NCBI RefSeq assembly: GCF_002846555.1
Contig: NZ_PJMS01000001.1
Span: 5,549,501-5,613,500 of the forward strand
Source of the DNA: Aquimarina sp. MAR_2010_214
Lineage (GTDB): Bacteria > Bacteroidota > Bacteroidia > Flavobacteriales > Flavobacteriaceae
Reading direction: 5' to 3'
Length of the DNA stretch: 64,000 bases
Shown here: positions 32,849 to 41,918 of the stretch, in pieces
How the letters are laid out: each line of letters starts with the position of its first letter
Position numbering within the stretch: position 1 is the stretch's first letter
The notes under the pieces: model-generated
Told to the model about the DNA's origin: nothing
Databases searched by the model: none
The model's input: the letters and a program-made list of their open reading frames with translations, nothing else
Program-made: the position numbers and the translations under genes

Positions 32849-33943
32849 ATGAAAAATATAGCAACCCTAACGCTTTTTGTTCTCTTGATAAATACATTTT
32901 GCTACGGACAAAACCCATATAAATATTCTAAGCCAAAAGACCTCAATGACGGGTGGAAAACAGCTCATCTAGGTTTACAGAATGTCGACACCACAAAAAT
33001 CTATCAGTTATTCGAACAAATACATAATGGTAAAAATAAGTTACACAGTGTTTTATTAGTGAAAAATGATCAAATCATTATCGAAGAATATTTTAACGAC
33101 CATTCTTCAAATAAGCAACACGACCTTCGTTCTGCAACAAAAAGCATAAGATCAATTTTATTGGGAATTGCGATTGATCAAGGATTTATTGATAGCATCG
33201 ACGATCCCATATCAAAGTATCTCAAAAACCCCGTGCCAACCAAAAATCTAGACAAGAGAAAAGATAAAATAACAATCAGGCATCTATTAACAATGTCACC
33301 CGGATTTGATTGCAATGATTGGGATAAAAAATCAAAAGGGCAAGAGGATAAAGTTTATAAAAAAAGGGATTGGCTTCAATATACACTTAATTTACCAATG
33401 GTTAATGAACCAGGAACTGTCTCAAATTATTGCTCGATGGGCGTAGTATTACTAGCCGAAATAATAAGTCAAGCTTCGAAAATGACAATTGATAAATTTT
33501 CTGAGCAATACCTATTCAATCCATTAGGTATTACTAATATAGGTTGGGAGCATACATCAAATAAAAAGGTGATCCCTTCGGGAAAAAGGCTGTATATGAC
33601 CACACGTGACATGGCCAAAATTGGGCAATTGATACTCAATAACGGAAAGTGGAATGATAAACAAATTGTTTCTAAAAATTGGATTGAGGAATCAACCACA
33701 CCAAAAACAAAAATTACAGGAATTGATTACGGATATTTGTGGTGGAACATTCCGTTTAAAATAAACGAAAAAGTGATAATTTCTAAAACAGCAACTGGAA
33801 ACGGAGGGCAATATATCATGATTTTTCCTAAATTGGATATGGTTGCTGTATTTACAGGAGGCGCATACAACTCGCAAGAAGACAAATTACCTTTTGCTAT
33901 AATGCAAAACATCTTCCTGCCAACATTTATAAACGAAAAATAA
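32849..33943 (+). CDS. Secreted beta-lactamase-fold serine hydrolase
   Basis: Using ATG 32849 (a TTG at 32831 is an alternative) the protein has 364 residues and a signal peptide (LTLFVLLINTFCYGQ). The SxxK motif is Ser95-Ala-Thr-Lys98, the second motif is Tyr-Cys-Ser (SNYCSMG) rather than YxN, and TGNGGQY stands for the KTG-like motif. This is the class C beta-lactamase/penicillin-binding-like esterase family. It probably acts in the periplasm. The substrate is unknown and antibiotic resistance should not be assumed. Confidence 0.87.
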   Translation: MKNIATLTLFVLLINTFCYGQNPYKYSKPKDLNDGWKTAHLGLQNVDTTKIYQLFEQIHNGKNKLHSVLLVKNDQIIIEEYFNDHSSNKQHDLRSATKSIRSILLGIAIDQGFIDSIDDPISKYLKNPVPTKNLDKRKDKITIRHLLTMSPGFDCNDWDKKSKGQEDKVYKKRDWLQYTLNLPMVNEPGTVSNYCSMGVVLLAEIISQASKMTIDKFSEQYLFNPLGITNIGWEHTSNKKVIPSGKRLYMTTRDMAKIGQLILNNGKWNDKQIVSKNWIEESTTPKTKITGIDYGYLWWNIPFKINEKVIISKTATGNGGQYIMIFPKLDMVAVFTGGAYNSQEDKLPFAIMQNIFLPTFINEK

Positions 33944-34129
33944 CAGCGAATACAGTCCCATAGATCATTTCAAAAAGTGAAAGACACCACAAATCAATAT
34001 CTTTACTAAATCAAAACGTTTTGTTCGTTGAGGCGTTATACAACATTTAAAAACTACATGCATAAAAAATCATTCATCCACAACGAGAAGATTCTATAAG
34101 TACTAATCAAAATATCAAATAAAACCAGA

Positions 34130-35107
34130 ATGCAAATACAAACAATTACTACAAATTATTTAAAAACGATAGACTGGTTTGATAATAAGGTTGTGGATTG
34201 GAATTCAGCTGGAACTCAATATTTAGAAAACGGTGAAACTATTCAATTACAGAAATATCATTTTGGTTTTGAATGTGATAGCTCGATAACTTCACAGAAT
34301 GGAAAATATGTTTTAATATATCAAAAGTTAGGTACAAAAGGGCTTCTATTGAAAAACGGAGAACTCTTACGAGAAATAAATAGAAGTTACTATCAATCTT
34401 CGGTATATGAATTTCCTGCAGCCTTTTTAACTTACAAAAACCGAACTTTTCTTGTTCATTGCCCAATTCAATATAATCAATTAGATATTGAAGATGTGGA
34501 GACAGGAGAAATCATTACTAACACTCCCGAGAGAGAGCCTCTTGATGTGTTTCATTCAAGATTAGAAATAAGCCCTGATAATAAATATATACTTAGTAAA
34601 GGTTGGTATTGGCATCCATTTGATGGTATAGAATTGTTTGATGTTGAAAAATGTTTTTCAAATCCCAAGCTCTTGGACGAAAGTAGGACAGTACCAGGTG
34701 TAACATCTGAAATTTGTTCTGCAAGTTTTGTTGATAATAATAGAATTTTGGTTTGTGCTTCAAATGAAGAACCCTTAGATGATGAAAACGAAGAACCTAT
34801 TCCCCCCGGTCACATCGCAATTTGGGATATTACCACAGATACGATTAGTAAATCAGTAAAGATCAAGGGGCCTTTTGGAAATGTATTTGCCATTGATGAT
34901 AAAACATGCTGGGATTTATATGAATACCCTAAAATAATCGACTTAACAAGTGGTGAAATAATTGACAAGCATGAAGAAGTCTTTTCAGGAAAACAAGCTT
35001 CTTCTATAATTCATCACCTTGATGATTTACCAAAAATCGCATTCAATAAACAAACCAAACAAATAGCAATTGGACACAAAAATAAAATTGAAATACTGAC
35101 TAAATAA
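34130..35107 (+). CDS. Beta-propeller-like protein of unknown function
   Basis: The 325-residue product has no signal peptide and many short beta repeats ending in W/F-D-V type blades (GIELFDVEKC, GHIAIWDITTDT, PKIIDLTSGEI). That suggests a WD40-like or similar propeller. The start MQIQTITTNYLKTIDWFDN is typical of soluble Bacteroidota immunity-like or hypothetical proteins. No catalytic motif is seen. It is monocistronic. Confidence 0.6.
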   Translation: MQIQTITTNYLKTIDWFDNKVVDWNSAGTQYLENGETIQLQKYHFGFECDSSITSQNGKYVLIYQKLGTKGLLLKNGELLREINRSYYQSSVYEFPAAFLTYKNRTFLVHCPIQYNQLDIEDVETGEIITNTPEREPLDVFHSRLEISPDNKYILSKGWYWHPFDGIELFDVEKCFSNPKLLDESRTVPGVTSEICSASFVDNNRILVCASNEEPLDDENEEPIPPGHIAIWDITTDTISKSVKIKGPFGNVFAIDDKTCWDLYEYPKIIDLTSGEIIDKHEEVFSGKQASSIIHHLDDLPKIAFNKQTKQIAIGHKNKIEILTK

Positions 35108-35344
35108 AACACTTGTTACTCAATTTTTTCTAATATAAACACAAGCATAAAATACCTAATACTTCATTCACCCACAGCACAGAAATTCTACAAATACTAA
35201 TCAAAACAAAAAGCAGTAAAATTTCACCGAAAATATACTTTAAATTTAGTTTTCTGTTTAGTTTCAATAATCTCATATCGTTTTTTGATAAAATTGCAGC
35301 TAACGTGTTTGTGTACTATTATTTGCGTGTCTTAGGCACTACCT

Positions 35345-35821
35345 TTATTTTATTTTCCCATCATGAAATCCTGCTCTTTTCCAATTCCCTGTATCATTTA
35401 CCCAAACATTAGTAATTCTATATTCATTTTTTCGGATTTCTCCGTTTTTTTTATTTGAAACAATTACTTTTCCGGTGACTATTGCCATGTTTTTATACAA
35501 TTCAATTTCCATTTCATCCATTTTATATTCGATAACCTCAAGATCTCCCGATTTAATTTCGTTTTCTCTTTTACTCAAATAACTGAACCATTCCTTTTTT
35601 CCAATAGATTTTGAATTTCCATTTGTATGCAAATAGTTTTCGGTTATCATTGATTCTAGGACTGCAATATTTCCGGTCTGAAATGCTTTATTGAATTTGT
35701 CAATTGTCTTTAACAGTTTTTCTTTAGCTATTTCTGATTCTTTGTTGTTTGCATTTGTATCCTTGCAAGACAATAAATTAAAAGCTATAATAATTGTAAA
35801 TAATATTTTAAGAAATCTCAT
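35345..35821 (-). CDS. NTF2-like (DUF4440) lipoprotein
   Basis: With ATG at 35821 (MRFLKILFTIIIAFNLLSC) the product has 158 residues and a clear lipoprotein signal. A longer frame to 35857 would put charged residues ahead of it. The mature part is a SnoaL/NTF2-like domain (KFNKAFQTGNIAVLESMITENYLHTNG, then NEYRITNVWVNDTGNWKRAGFHDGK) of the DUF4440 type. It is a single-domain ligand-binding or enzyme-like protein, role unknown. Confidence 0.8.
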   Translation of the reverse strand: MRFLKILFTIIIAFNLLSCKDTNANNKESEIAKEKLLKTIDKFNKAFQTGNIAVLESMITENYLHTNGNSKSIGKKEWFSYLSKRENEIKSGDLEVIEYKMDEMEIELYKNMAIVTGKVIVSNKKNGEIRKNEYRITNVWVNDTGNWKRAGFHDGKIK

Positions 35822-36030
35822 GTGTTCTAATTTCGTGTTTTTTAAGGCTGTGTCCAAGGTTATAAATATGTATCGTAACAGAACAGGATATTATCGAACC
35901 ACCCCACAAATCTGCACTGATTTTATAATTTATTTTTAATAAAATCTTTGAGCTATAACAAATATACAATAACCTTTGAGAGGGAATCACTTAGCAGGTG
36001 AGACATATTATATTCGGCGGCGTCAGTAAA

Positions 36031-36072
36031 TATAAAAGGGCGTTTGAGTTTAGCACCTAAATGCCCTTTGTT
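36031..36072. terminator. Bidirectional terminator-like hairpin
   Basis: AAAGGGC at ~36038 pairs with GCCCTTT at ~36062-36068, with further pairing around TTTAG/CTAAA, followed by GTTTTTTTG on the plus strand and by a T-rich tail on the minus strand. It lies just downstream of the minus-strand gene at 36095. Confidence 0.55.
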
Positions 36073-36094
36073 TTTTTGTTGTTAGCTGTTGGCT

Positions 36095-36445
36095 TTATTT
36101 TCCATTATAAAGTTTCATTGCCATATCAAATATGCTATGAATTTTTTCTATTGGAATATCCTCATTTGGGTCAATCATTAAAAGTTTTGTAAATGTCCTT
36201 TTCCCCAGAATTAAGTCTGGGTGATTGATTTTTATGCCTTTTCCAATTGCTATGTAAGGAAATTGTGTTTTCTTATCTATCCACAAATAGCAGAAGATCT
36301 GATTTTTATACATAAAACAAGGTAAACGATAATACCATCTTGGTTCAAATTCTGAATTATAATTGGCTATAATAGCTTTTAAAGCCAAAAGACAAGCTTT
36401 AACAGGTTCTTCTTTATCAAAATAAAAATTGTCTAATGCTTTCAT
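36095..36445 (-). CDS. DUF1801 (YdhG-like) family protein
   Basis: The 116-residue protein matches the DUF1801 pattern: FEPRWYYRLPCFMYKNQIFCYLWIDKK, PYIAIGKGIKINHPDL and KLLMIDPNEDIPIEKIHSIF. These are small cytoplasmic proteins of iron-chaperone-like fold with uncertain function. The start at 36445 gives the usual length. The broken GyrI-like gene lies just upstream on the same strand. Confidence 0.8.
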   Translation of the reverse strand: MKALDNFYFDKEEPVKACLLALKAIIANYNSEFEPRWYYRLPCFMYKNQIFCYLWIDKKTQFPYIAIGKGIKINHPDLILGKRTFTKLLMIDPNEDIPIEKIHSIFDMAMKLYNGK

Positions 36446-36456
36446 ATAAATTATTT

Positions 36457-36771
36457 AACTGCTACAAAAAATTCTACTTCTGCATTTGTAGAGTCATGAG
36501 TTTTTTCTCCATAAACTTCAAAATCGACAGTAAAGATTCTATCCAAGTCCTGATTCCAGATTTCTGTCTAGCTGTTATACACTTCTCCTTGTAACAAATT
36601 ACCTTTAGAGATAAATTTAGTGTAATTTCCTTGCTCAAATTCTTGTCTAATCATTCCGTTAGGAATTTCATTTAAGGTACTCACTTTGCATCCCAATATA
36701 GTATCATATGGTTTAGTATGGTCTTTTTCATAATTGATGTAAATTAAGAAATAGGCTTTTTGTTTAATCAA
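36457..36771 (-). pseudogene. Decayed GyrI-like effector-binding domain gene
   Basis: Read from 36771 downwards, the frame YDTILGCKVSTLNEIPNGM...LLQGEVYNS stops at TAG (36568-36570). It then continues in the same frame as IWNQDLDRIFTVDFEVYGE...AEVEFFVAVK to a TAA near 36457. Together this is the C-terminal two thirds of a GyrI-like (AraC effector-binding) protein with one internal stop. The N-terminal part is missing, replaced by a terminator hairpin at 36751-36780 that overlaps the first codons. It looks like a remnant. Confidence 0.7.
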
Positions 36772-36790
36772 AAAGCCTATGTTTTTTTGT
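36751..36790 (+). terminator. Rho-independent terminator-like hairpin
   Basis: ATAGGCTTTTTG (36751-36762) pairs perfectly with CAAAAAGCCTAT (36769-36780) around TTTAAT, followed by GTTTTTTTG. Confidence 0.6.
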
Positions 36791-36883
36791 TAAGTTACAG
36801 AATATTTATATTTGGCTTAATACCAATCCGAAATGTATTCTACATTTTCTTATATAAAACATTTTAATTAATCATCATTAGTA

Positions 36884-37126
36884 ATGCACGATAAAAAAAG
36901 TCCTAAGGAACAACTCAACAACCCCTTGCACGGGATGAAATTGATAGACATATTAGAAGTATTAGTAGCACATTATGGTTGGGAGCGATTAGCTATGAAA
37001 ATTAATATCAATTGTTTTAAAAAAGATCCTTCGATTAAATCTAGCCTTAAATTTTTAAGAAAAACACAATGGGCAAGAGATAAGGTTGAACAACTTTACC
37101 TTGAGTTACATAAAAAAAATAACTAA
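36884..37126 (+). CDS. VF530 family (DUF2132) DNA-binding-like protein
   Basis: The 80-residue product matches the VF530/DUF2132 family along its full length: [40 protein letters not shown] and [11 protein letters not shown]. The structure of the founding member shows a small helical fold that is thought to bind DNA. It is a single gene. Confidence 0.92.
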   Translation: MHDKKSPKEQLNNPLHGMKLIDILEVLVAHYGWERLAMKININCFKKDPSIKSSLKFLRKTQWARDKVEQLYLELHKKNN

Positions 37127-37224
37127 TACCTTTCCTTTTTTTGAATGTAACATCATCTTTTATAAAACCTTTTTTTTGGTACAATAAGTATTAATATATA
37201 GCAATTTCAAAAGGTTAATACATT

Positions 37225-38055
37225 ATGAGAGCGTATGCAAAAAGAAATCCTATTACTTCCTTCTTCATTCTAACATTTATTATCTCATGGAGTGGAATTT
37301 TGATTGTAGCGAGCCAAACTGGGATCCCGGCTACCGCAAAACAATTTGACAAATTGCTTCCCATTGCAATGATTCCATATTTATTTGGCCCTAGTATCGC
37401 TGGTTTCGTTATGCTTGGTATAACGAAAGGTAAAAAAGGGTTCAAAATGCTATTCAAAAAATTAGTGAAGTGGCGCTTAGGAACTAGATTATACCTCATA
37501 GCGATATTCACTATCCCTATTCTTTCAATTATTTCTCTCTTCATTTTAAATCAATTTTCAGAAGTATACACTCCGGATATTATCACAACCGATGATAAAA
37601 TAACCCTGATTTTAAGTGGGTTAATTTATGGAATAGTTGGAGGAGGTATTCTAGAAGAGTTTGGATGGTCTGGATTTGCTACACCAAAACTAAGAGAACG
37701 CTATGGGGTAGTAAAGACAGGCTTGATTATTGGATTGCTTTGGGGAGTTTGGCATTTCCTTCCTGTTATTTGGGGATCTGGTAATAGTTCTGGTGATTTA
37801 GTGCTATCAAAATTTCTACCTGGTCTTTTCTTTCATTACGCTGGCTTAATCCCTATAAGAATTATGATTGTTTGGCTATATGACAAGTCAAATAGTCTAA
37901 TCTTACCAATTATTATGCATGCAACAGGAACGGCTTCTACATTTTTTATCTTTAATATATCTGAAGTCGGAATACCTCTTTTTACATACTATTTTTTACT
38001 AGCGTTCTTACTTTGGTCATTCATTGTGTTGATACGATATAAATTCGGTTTGTAA
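37225..38055 (+). CDS. CPBP-family intramembrane protease-like protein
   Basis: The 276-residue protein has about seven membrane segments and the CPBP (Abi/CAAX protease) core: GGGILEEFGWSGFATPKL with Glu144-Glu145, then LLWGVWHFLPVIW with the conserved His, and a late IIMHATGTAS. In the canonical first motif (EExxxR) the arginine is here Ser149. The glutamate and histidine residues needed for catalysis remain. Possible roles are peptide processing, self-immunity or abortive infection. Confidence 0.87.
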   Translation: MRAYAKRNPITSFFILTFIISWSGILIVASQTGIPATAKQFDKLLPIAMIPYLFGPSIAGFVMLGITKGKKGFKMLFKKLVKWRLGTRLYLIAIFTIPILSIISLFILNQFSEVYTPDIITTDDKITLILSGLIYGIVGGGILEEFGWSGFATPKLRERYGVVKTGLIIGLLWGVWHFLPVIWGSGNSSGDLVLSKFLPGLFFHYAGLIPIRIMIVWLYDKSNSLILPIIMHATGTASTFFIFNISEVGIPLFTYYFLLAFLLWSFIVLIRYKFGL

Positions 38056-38241
38056 TTAGAATTTAATACCACTTCAAATAAAAAACTAGTCACAAAAATG
38101 ATATCTAAACCATTTAAAATTAATCCAAAGTTATCTGATAGTAATAGAATATCAAATTCAAGAAATATTAGCAATTTTTGGGTTGTTGCATCCTAAAAAT
38201 AGTTAGACATTTGAATACATCATTTTATAAATGAGACAAGT

Positions 38242-38754
38242 ATGGAAATTAAAAATTGTACAATAGATGATATCAATGAAATATTCCGACTGTACCGGAT
38301 AGCTTCAGCGTATCAAAAATCAAAAAAAGGAGTTATCGTTTGGCCAGAGTTTGAACGACAACTTGTAGAAGACAGTATTTCAGAAAACAGACAATGGAAA
38401 CTCATCATCGATAACAAAATTGCTTGTGTATGGACCATCACATTTAGTGATGAACAAATCTGGGAAGAAAAAAATGGCGATACTGCTATCTATATTCACC
38501 GTATTGCAACAAATCCCGATTTTAGAGGTCAAAATTTTGTAGCAATCATTGTAGAGTGGTCAAAAGAATATGCTCAAAATAATAACAAGGATTTTATACG
38601 ATTAGATACACTTGGCAACAACGTAAAGCTTATCGAACATTATAAAAATGCTGGATTTGACTTTTTAGGGCTTTTTGATTTAAAAAACACCGAAGGATTA
38701 CCGGATCATTATGGTAAGGCCCCTGCTTGTTTATTTGAAATAAAACTACCTTAG
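38242..38754 (+). CDS. GNAT-family N-acetyltransferase
   Basis: The 170-residue protein has the GNAT acetyl-CoA loop in the region YIHRIATNPDFRGQNFVAII, where the usual RGxGxA appears as RGQNFV, and a C-terminal LDTLGNNVKLIEHYKNAGFDFLG, the normal end of the fold. It probably acetylates a small amine or antibiotic-like molecule; the substrate is unknown. The NTF2-like gene at 38794 follows after 39 bases. Confidence 0.85.
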   Translation: MEIKNCTIDDINEIFRLYRIASAYQKSKKGVIVWPEFERQLVEDSISENRQWKLIIDNKIACVWTITFSDEQIWEEKNGDTAIYIHRIATNPDFRGQNFVAIIVEWSKEYAQNNNKDFIRLDTLGNNVKLIEHYKNAGFDFLGLFDLKNTEGLPDHYGKAPACLFEIKLP

Positions 38755-38793
38755 TTACTTGTATACAACTCTTACAACATAAGAACAACAATT

Positions 38794-39171
38794 ATGAACT
38801 TAGAAGAAAATAAAAAGAATGCAATAGCATTCTACAAAACTGCCTATACCGGAAATCCAAAAAAAGCGGTAGAACTCTATGTTGGTGATCAATATATTCA
38901 ACACAATCCAGATGTTGAAGATGGTACCCAGGGATTTATTGATTACTTCGAAAAAATGCAAGTCGAGTACCCCGAGAAATCAATTGAATTTATACGTTGC
39001 ATTGCCGAAGGTGATCTGGTAGCACTGCATACACATCAGATCTGGCCCGGAAATGACGAATATATAACCATGGATTTTTTTAGATTTGATGAAAAAGGAA
39101 AAATTGTGGAGCATTGGGATGCTATCCAGCAAATCCCTGAAAAACGAGCAAATAAAAACACTATGTATTAA
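38794..39171 (+). CDS. SnoaL/NTF2-like protein
   Basis: The 125-residue protein is a full SnoaL-like polyketide cyclase/NTF2 domain: NAIAFYKTAYTGNPKKAVELYVGDQYIQHNP, GDLVALHTHQIWPG and FFRFDEKGKIVEHWDAIQQIP. These small cytoplasmic proteins act on or bind small molecules; the substrate is unknown. It is probably co-transcribed with the GNAT gene upstream. Confidence 0.87.
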   Translation: MNLEENKKNAIAFYKTAYTGNPKKAVELYVGDQYIQHNPDVEDGTQGFIDYFEKMQVEYPEKSIEFIRCIAEGDLVALHTHQIWPGNDEYITMDFFRFDEKGKIVEHWDAIQQIPEKRANKNTMY

Positions 39172-39354
39172 TTAAAAACTACCTCTACTCTATAAAATTT
39201 CACACCAAATACCTCAATTCTAAATTATAAAAGCACTGTAACAATTTCATGCTCCTTTCATCTTTACACTAACACATCTTGATTAAGTAATACAACACAA
39301 AGTTATCTTAGTAACGATGTACGCTTGTTAGTGACAATTATGAAATATCAACTT

Positions 39355-40224
39355 ATGAAACAATTTTTAAACAGTCTTTTACTATTATTAGTACTTGTAA
39401 TCGTATTTAGCTGTAATCCCAATAAAAGTAACCCTGCCCTTAACGAGCTTGAAAAAGCAGAAAACACATTAAAAAATTATGACTCATTAACGCAATCAAA
39501 AATTATGATTGTAGGGACATTACATTTTGGTAAAGACATTCTCGAACCCCATAATCAAGAGAATATTGTAAAATTGGTCAAAACTATATCCAAATACAAT
39601 CCTACAAAAGTAGTATTAGAATGGGAGCCTTCTGCTTTATCTATAGTAAACAAAGAATATCAATCTTTTGTAGTTGATACATTTAATATTTCAAACAAGA
39701 GGAATGAAGTTTATCAATTAGGATTTCGCATTGCTAAAAATATGAAACATGATAGTATATACCTTTTTGATAACCAAACCGAATTTATAGGATCCTTAGA
39801 GAATTTTTCCTTTGATTCATTTGGTGAGTATGCTAAACAAAATGATGATGGTTTTTACAATATATATGAAAAGCATCTAACTAAGATTTTTAATCAAAAT
39901 CAAAAGATATACAAAAATCATAATCTTTATGATCGTATTGCGCTTATGAACTCTCCAACGGCTCAAAAATTTAATGCGCAACGTATGCATATGTATGAAA
40001 TAAGAGTAGGGATCCAAAAAAACTGGATCGGCCCCGATTGGTTAGCTCGGTCGTATCAAAGAAACATAAGAATGGCAGGTAACATTCTAAAAATGGCACA
40101 GACAGGTGATAGAATACTTGTTATTGTTGGTGATAATCATAAATGGACATTAGACATGTTATTTGAAAACATTCCGGATTTTGAAGTGGTTTCAAGCTGG
40201 GATTATCTAAAGAATACTCACTAA
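39355..40224 (+). CDS. DUF5694 lipoprotein, second paralogue
   Basis: With ATG 39355 (MKQFLNSLLLLLVLVIVFSC) the product has 289 residues and a lipoprotein signal. Upstream alternatives are ATG 39340 and TTG 39325. It carries the DUF5694 pattern: KIMIVGTLHFGKD, TKVVLEWEPSALS, YQLGFRIAKNM and ILVIVGDNHKWTLDMLFE. It is a paralogue of the protein at 31655, with a different middle. Fold and cell-envelope location are probable, activity unknown. Confidence 0.8.
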   Translation: MKQFLNSLLLLLVLVIVFSCNPNKSNPALNELEKAENTLKNYDSLTQSKIMIVGTLHFGKDILEPHNQENIVKLVKTISKYNPTKVVLEWEPSALSIVNKEYQSFVVDTFNISNKRNEVYQLGFRIAKNMKHDSIYLFDNQTEFIGSLENFSFDSFGEYAKQNDDGFYNIYEKHLTKIFNQNQKIYKNHNLYDRIALMNSPTAQKFNAQRMHMYEIRVGIQKNWIGPDWLARSYQRNIRMAGNILKMAQTGDRILVIVGDNHKWTLDMLFENIPDFEVVSSWDYLKNTH

Positions 40225-41206
40225 CAAATTTATCCATAATCAATAACAAGTTTAACCTTAATCCAAAATTTAGAACTCAACTATATCTGTAATAGAATAT
40301 ACGTGAGTTCGACATAACATCTAAGTTAATCAGAAGCCGTTAAATTGAGTGGTTTTTCATAGTGAAACGAAGAAAAATTGTATCGTCCCTTCAACAAGTT
40401 CAAGATAACAAGGTTTTTGATTAAAAATTTACTTGTCTTCGATAGTTATTCTAAGCTTGTCGAAATATAATTTTCTACCAAAAACCTGACTAATGTAAAT
40501 TTTCTTATATCGAACTCATCTAATAAAGAAACTTACCAGAACTTAAATCTCAAAAAGTATACATGCTCCTTAACATAGAAGCAATATTTTTTTAAACATC
40601 AATTCCATAAAAGGGTTGAAAATAAAAAATGTGTTAAAAAAATAGGGTGTCTTCCACTTTAGATGTTGTATAAGAAAAGGTATTTGGTTTTAAAGCCTAA
40701 AACCAACATAAAATAAAGACAAGTATTGTAGTATTCAGAGATTTCGCTTCTATTTCCCAAGGTGACAAAAATGGTAAAGATTCAATTTTTGATCATCAGA
40801 ATATAAAGGAATCATTAATGCTAGAATATGGTCTCAATTTTAATACAATTTATAAACAGAATATCTTTTTTGATAAGAGTTACTTCAACCCTCCTCATTA
40901 GTTCTCCCTGACCAATGAGGGAAGTAGCTCTATAGAACACCTCAGCTTACTTCTTATAAACAGGATAAACTAAAGAAATTGGGTAGTCTATCAATTTTCA
41001 AATAGAGATACTACAGAACTCGCATATAATTGCCTTCACAACCTTTTAGATTCTTTTATACCAACCTTTTTTCGGAAATAATGTTACTTGCCTCATAATA
41101 TCACTTCTGAAACATATATAATTTATCACTCTATAAAGTTTTATTTATTTAATTTTACGTCTATTGAAAAATAATATGTGTACTTAAACTATAATATTAT
41201 AACAAA
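40225..41206. other. Long noncoding stretch with repeat and gene remnants
   Basis: Nearly 1 kb has no complete gene. At 40345-40386 is a short piece of the REP-like family (GAGTGGTTTTTCATAGTGAA ... GAAAAATTGTATCG). Around 40700-40900 a 66-codon frame without a start codon reads KTSIVVFRDFASISQGDKNG and ends PPH, probably a gene fragment. It runs straight into a hairpin, CCTCATT / AATGAGG at 40892-40919. Confidence 0.5.
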
Positions 41207-41755
41207 ATGCCTATTACATTTCCTATAATAGAAACAGAACGATTACTATTAAGACAGTTTACAAATGATGATTTAGAGAATGTATATCATGGCCTTTCAA
41301 ATCCTGATGTAATCAAATACTATGGTGTTAGTTTTAATAGTCTTGAAGCTACTAAAGAGCAAATGACATGGTTTGCTGAATTAGAGAAAAATGAAACCGG
41401 GATATGGTGGGCGGTCTGTTCAAAAGATGGTAACACTTTTTATGGTGCGGGTGGACTTAATGCTATAGAAAAAGAAAATAAAAAGGCAGAAATTGGATTC
41501 TGGCTTCTTCCTGAGTATTGGGGAAAAGGAATCATGAAAGAAGTAATGCCTCTCATTTGTGAATTTGGATTTAAAAATCTAGGATTACATCGAATTGAAG
41601 GATTTGTAGATGCAGAGAATACGAACTGCAAAAATGGATTGGCAAAATTCGATTTTAAATATGAAGGAACTATGGTCGATAGTGAAATCAAAGACGGAAA
41701 ACATATTAGCGTAGCTATTTATGCCATGTTAAATAAGAGTTCTTCTTTTAAGTAA
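41207..41755 (+). CDS. GNAT-family N-acetyltransferase, RimJ/RimL type
   Basis: The 182-residue protein starts IIETERLLLRQFTNDDLENVYHGLSNPDV, as in the RimJ/RimL branch of GNATs. It carries the acetyl-CoA motif LLPEYWGKGIMKEVMP and the late LHRIEGFVDAENTNCKNGLAKFDF. Such enzymes acetylate protein N-termini or small amines. Length and motif order are complete. It stands alone. Confidence 0.9.
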   Translation: MPITFPIIETERLLLRQFTNDDLENVYHGLSNPDVIKYYGVSFNSLEATKEQMTWFAELEKNETGIWWAVCSKDGNTFYGAGGLNAIEKENKKAEIGFWLLPEYWGKGIMKEVMPLICEFGFKNLGLHRIEGFVDAENTNCKNGLAKFDFKYEGTMVDSEIKDGKHISVAIYAMLNKSSSFK

Positions 41756-41817
41756 AGAAAAGTATACTATTTATAACCTGTTGTGCATTTAGAAATTAGT
41801 AGCATAAAAAAAGTGTC

Positions 41818-41890
41818 AATTCGAGTGATTTTTCGAAATAGAATGAAGAAAAATTGTACTTCGGAAAGCTCAGCAGAGCTATCGAGAATA
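41818..41890. repeat. Partial REP-like repeat
   Basis: TCGAGTGATTTTTCGAAATA, then GAAGAAAAATTGTA and a closing ATCGAGAATA, match the right half of the repeat at 22820-22986, with an inserted AAAGCTCAGCAGAGCT hairpin. Confidence 0.6.
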
Positions 41891-41918
41891 GCTTTTTTAA
41901 TTCAAAATTCTATTAAGT

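Noticed and set aside
32849..33943. Antibiotic-resistance beta-lactamase
   Set aside because: Only the general class C-like serine hydrolase fold is supported. The second motif is YCS rather than YxN and no resistance context is seen.
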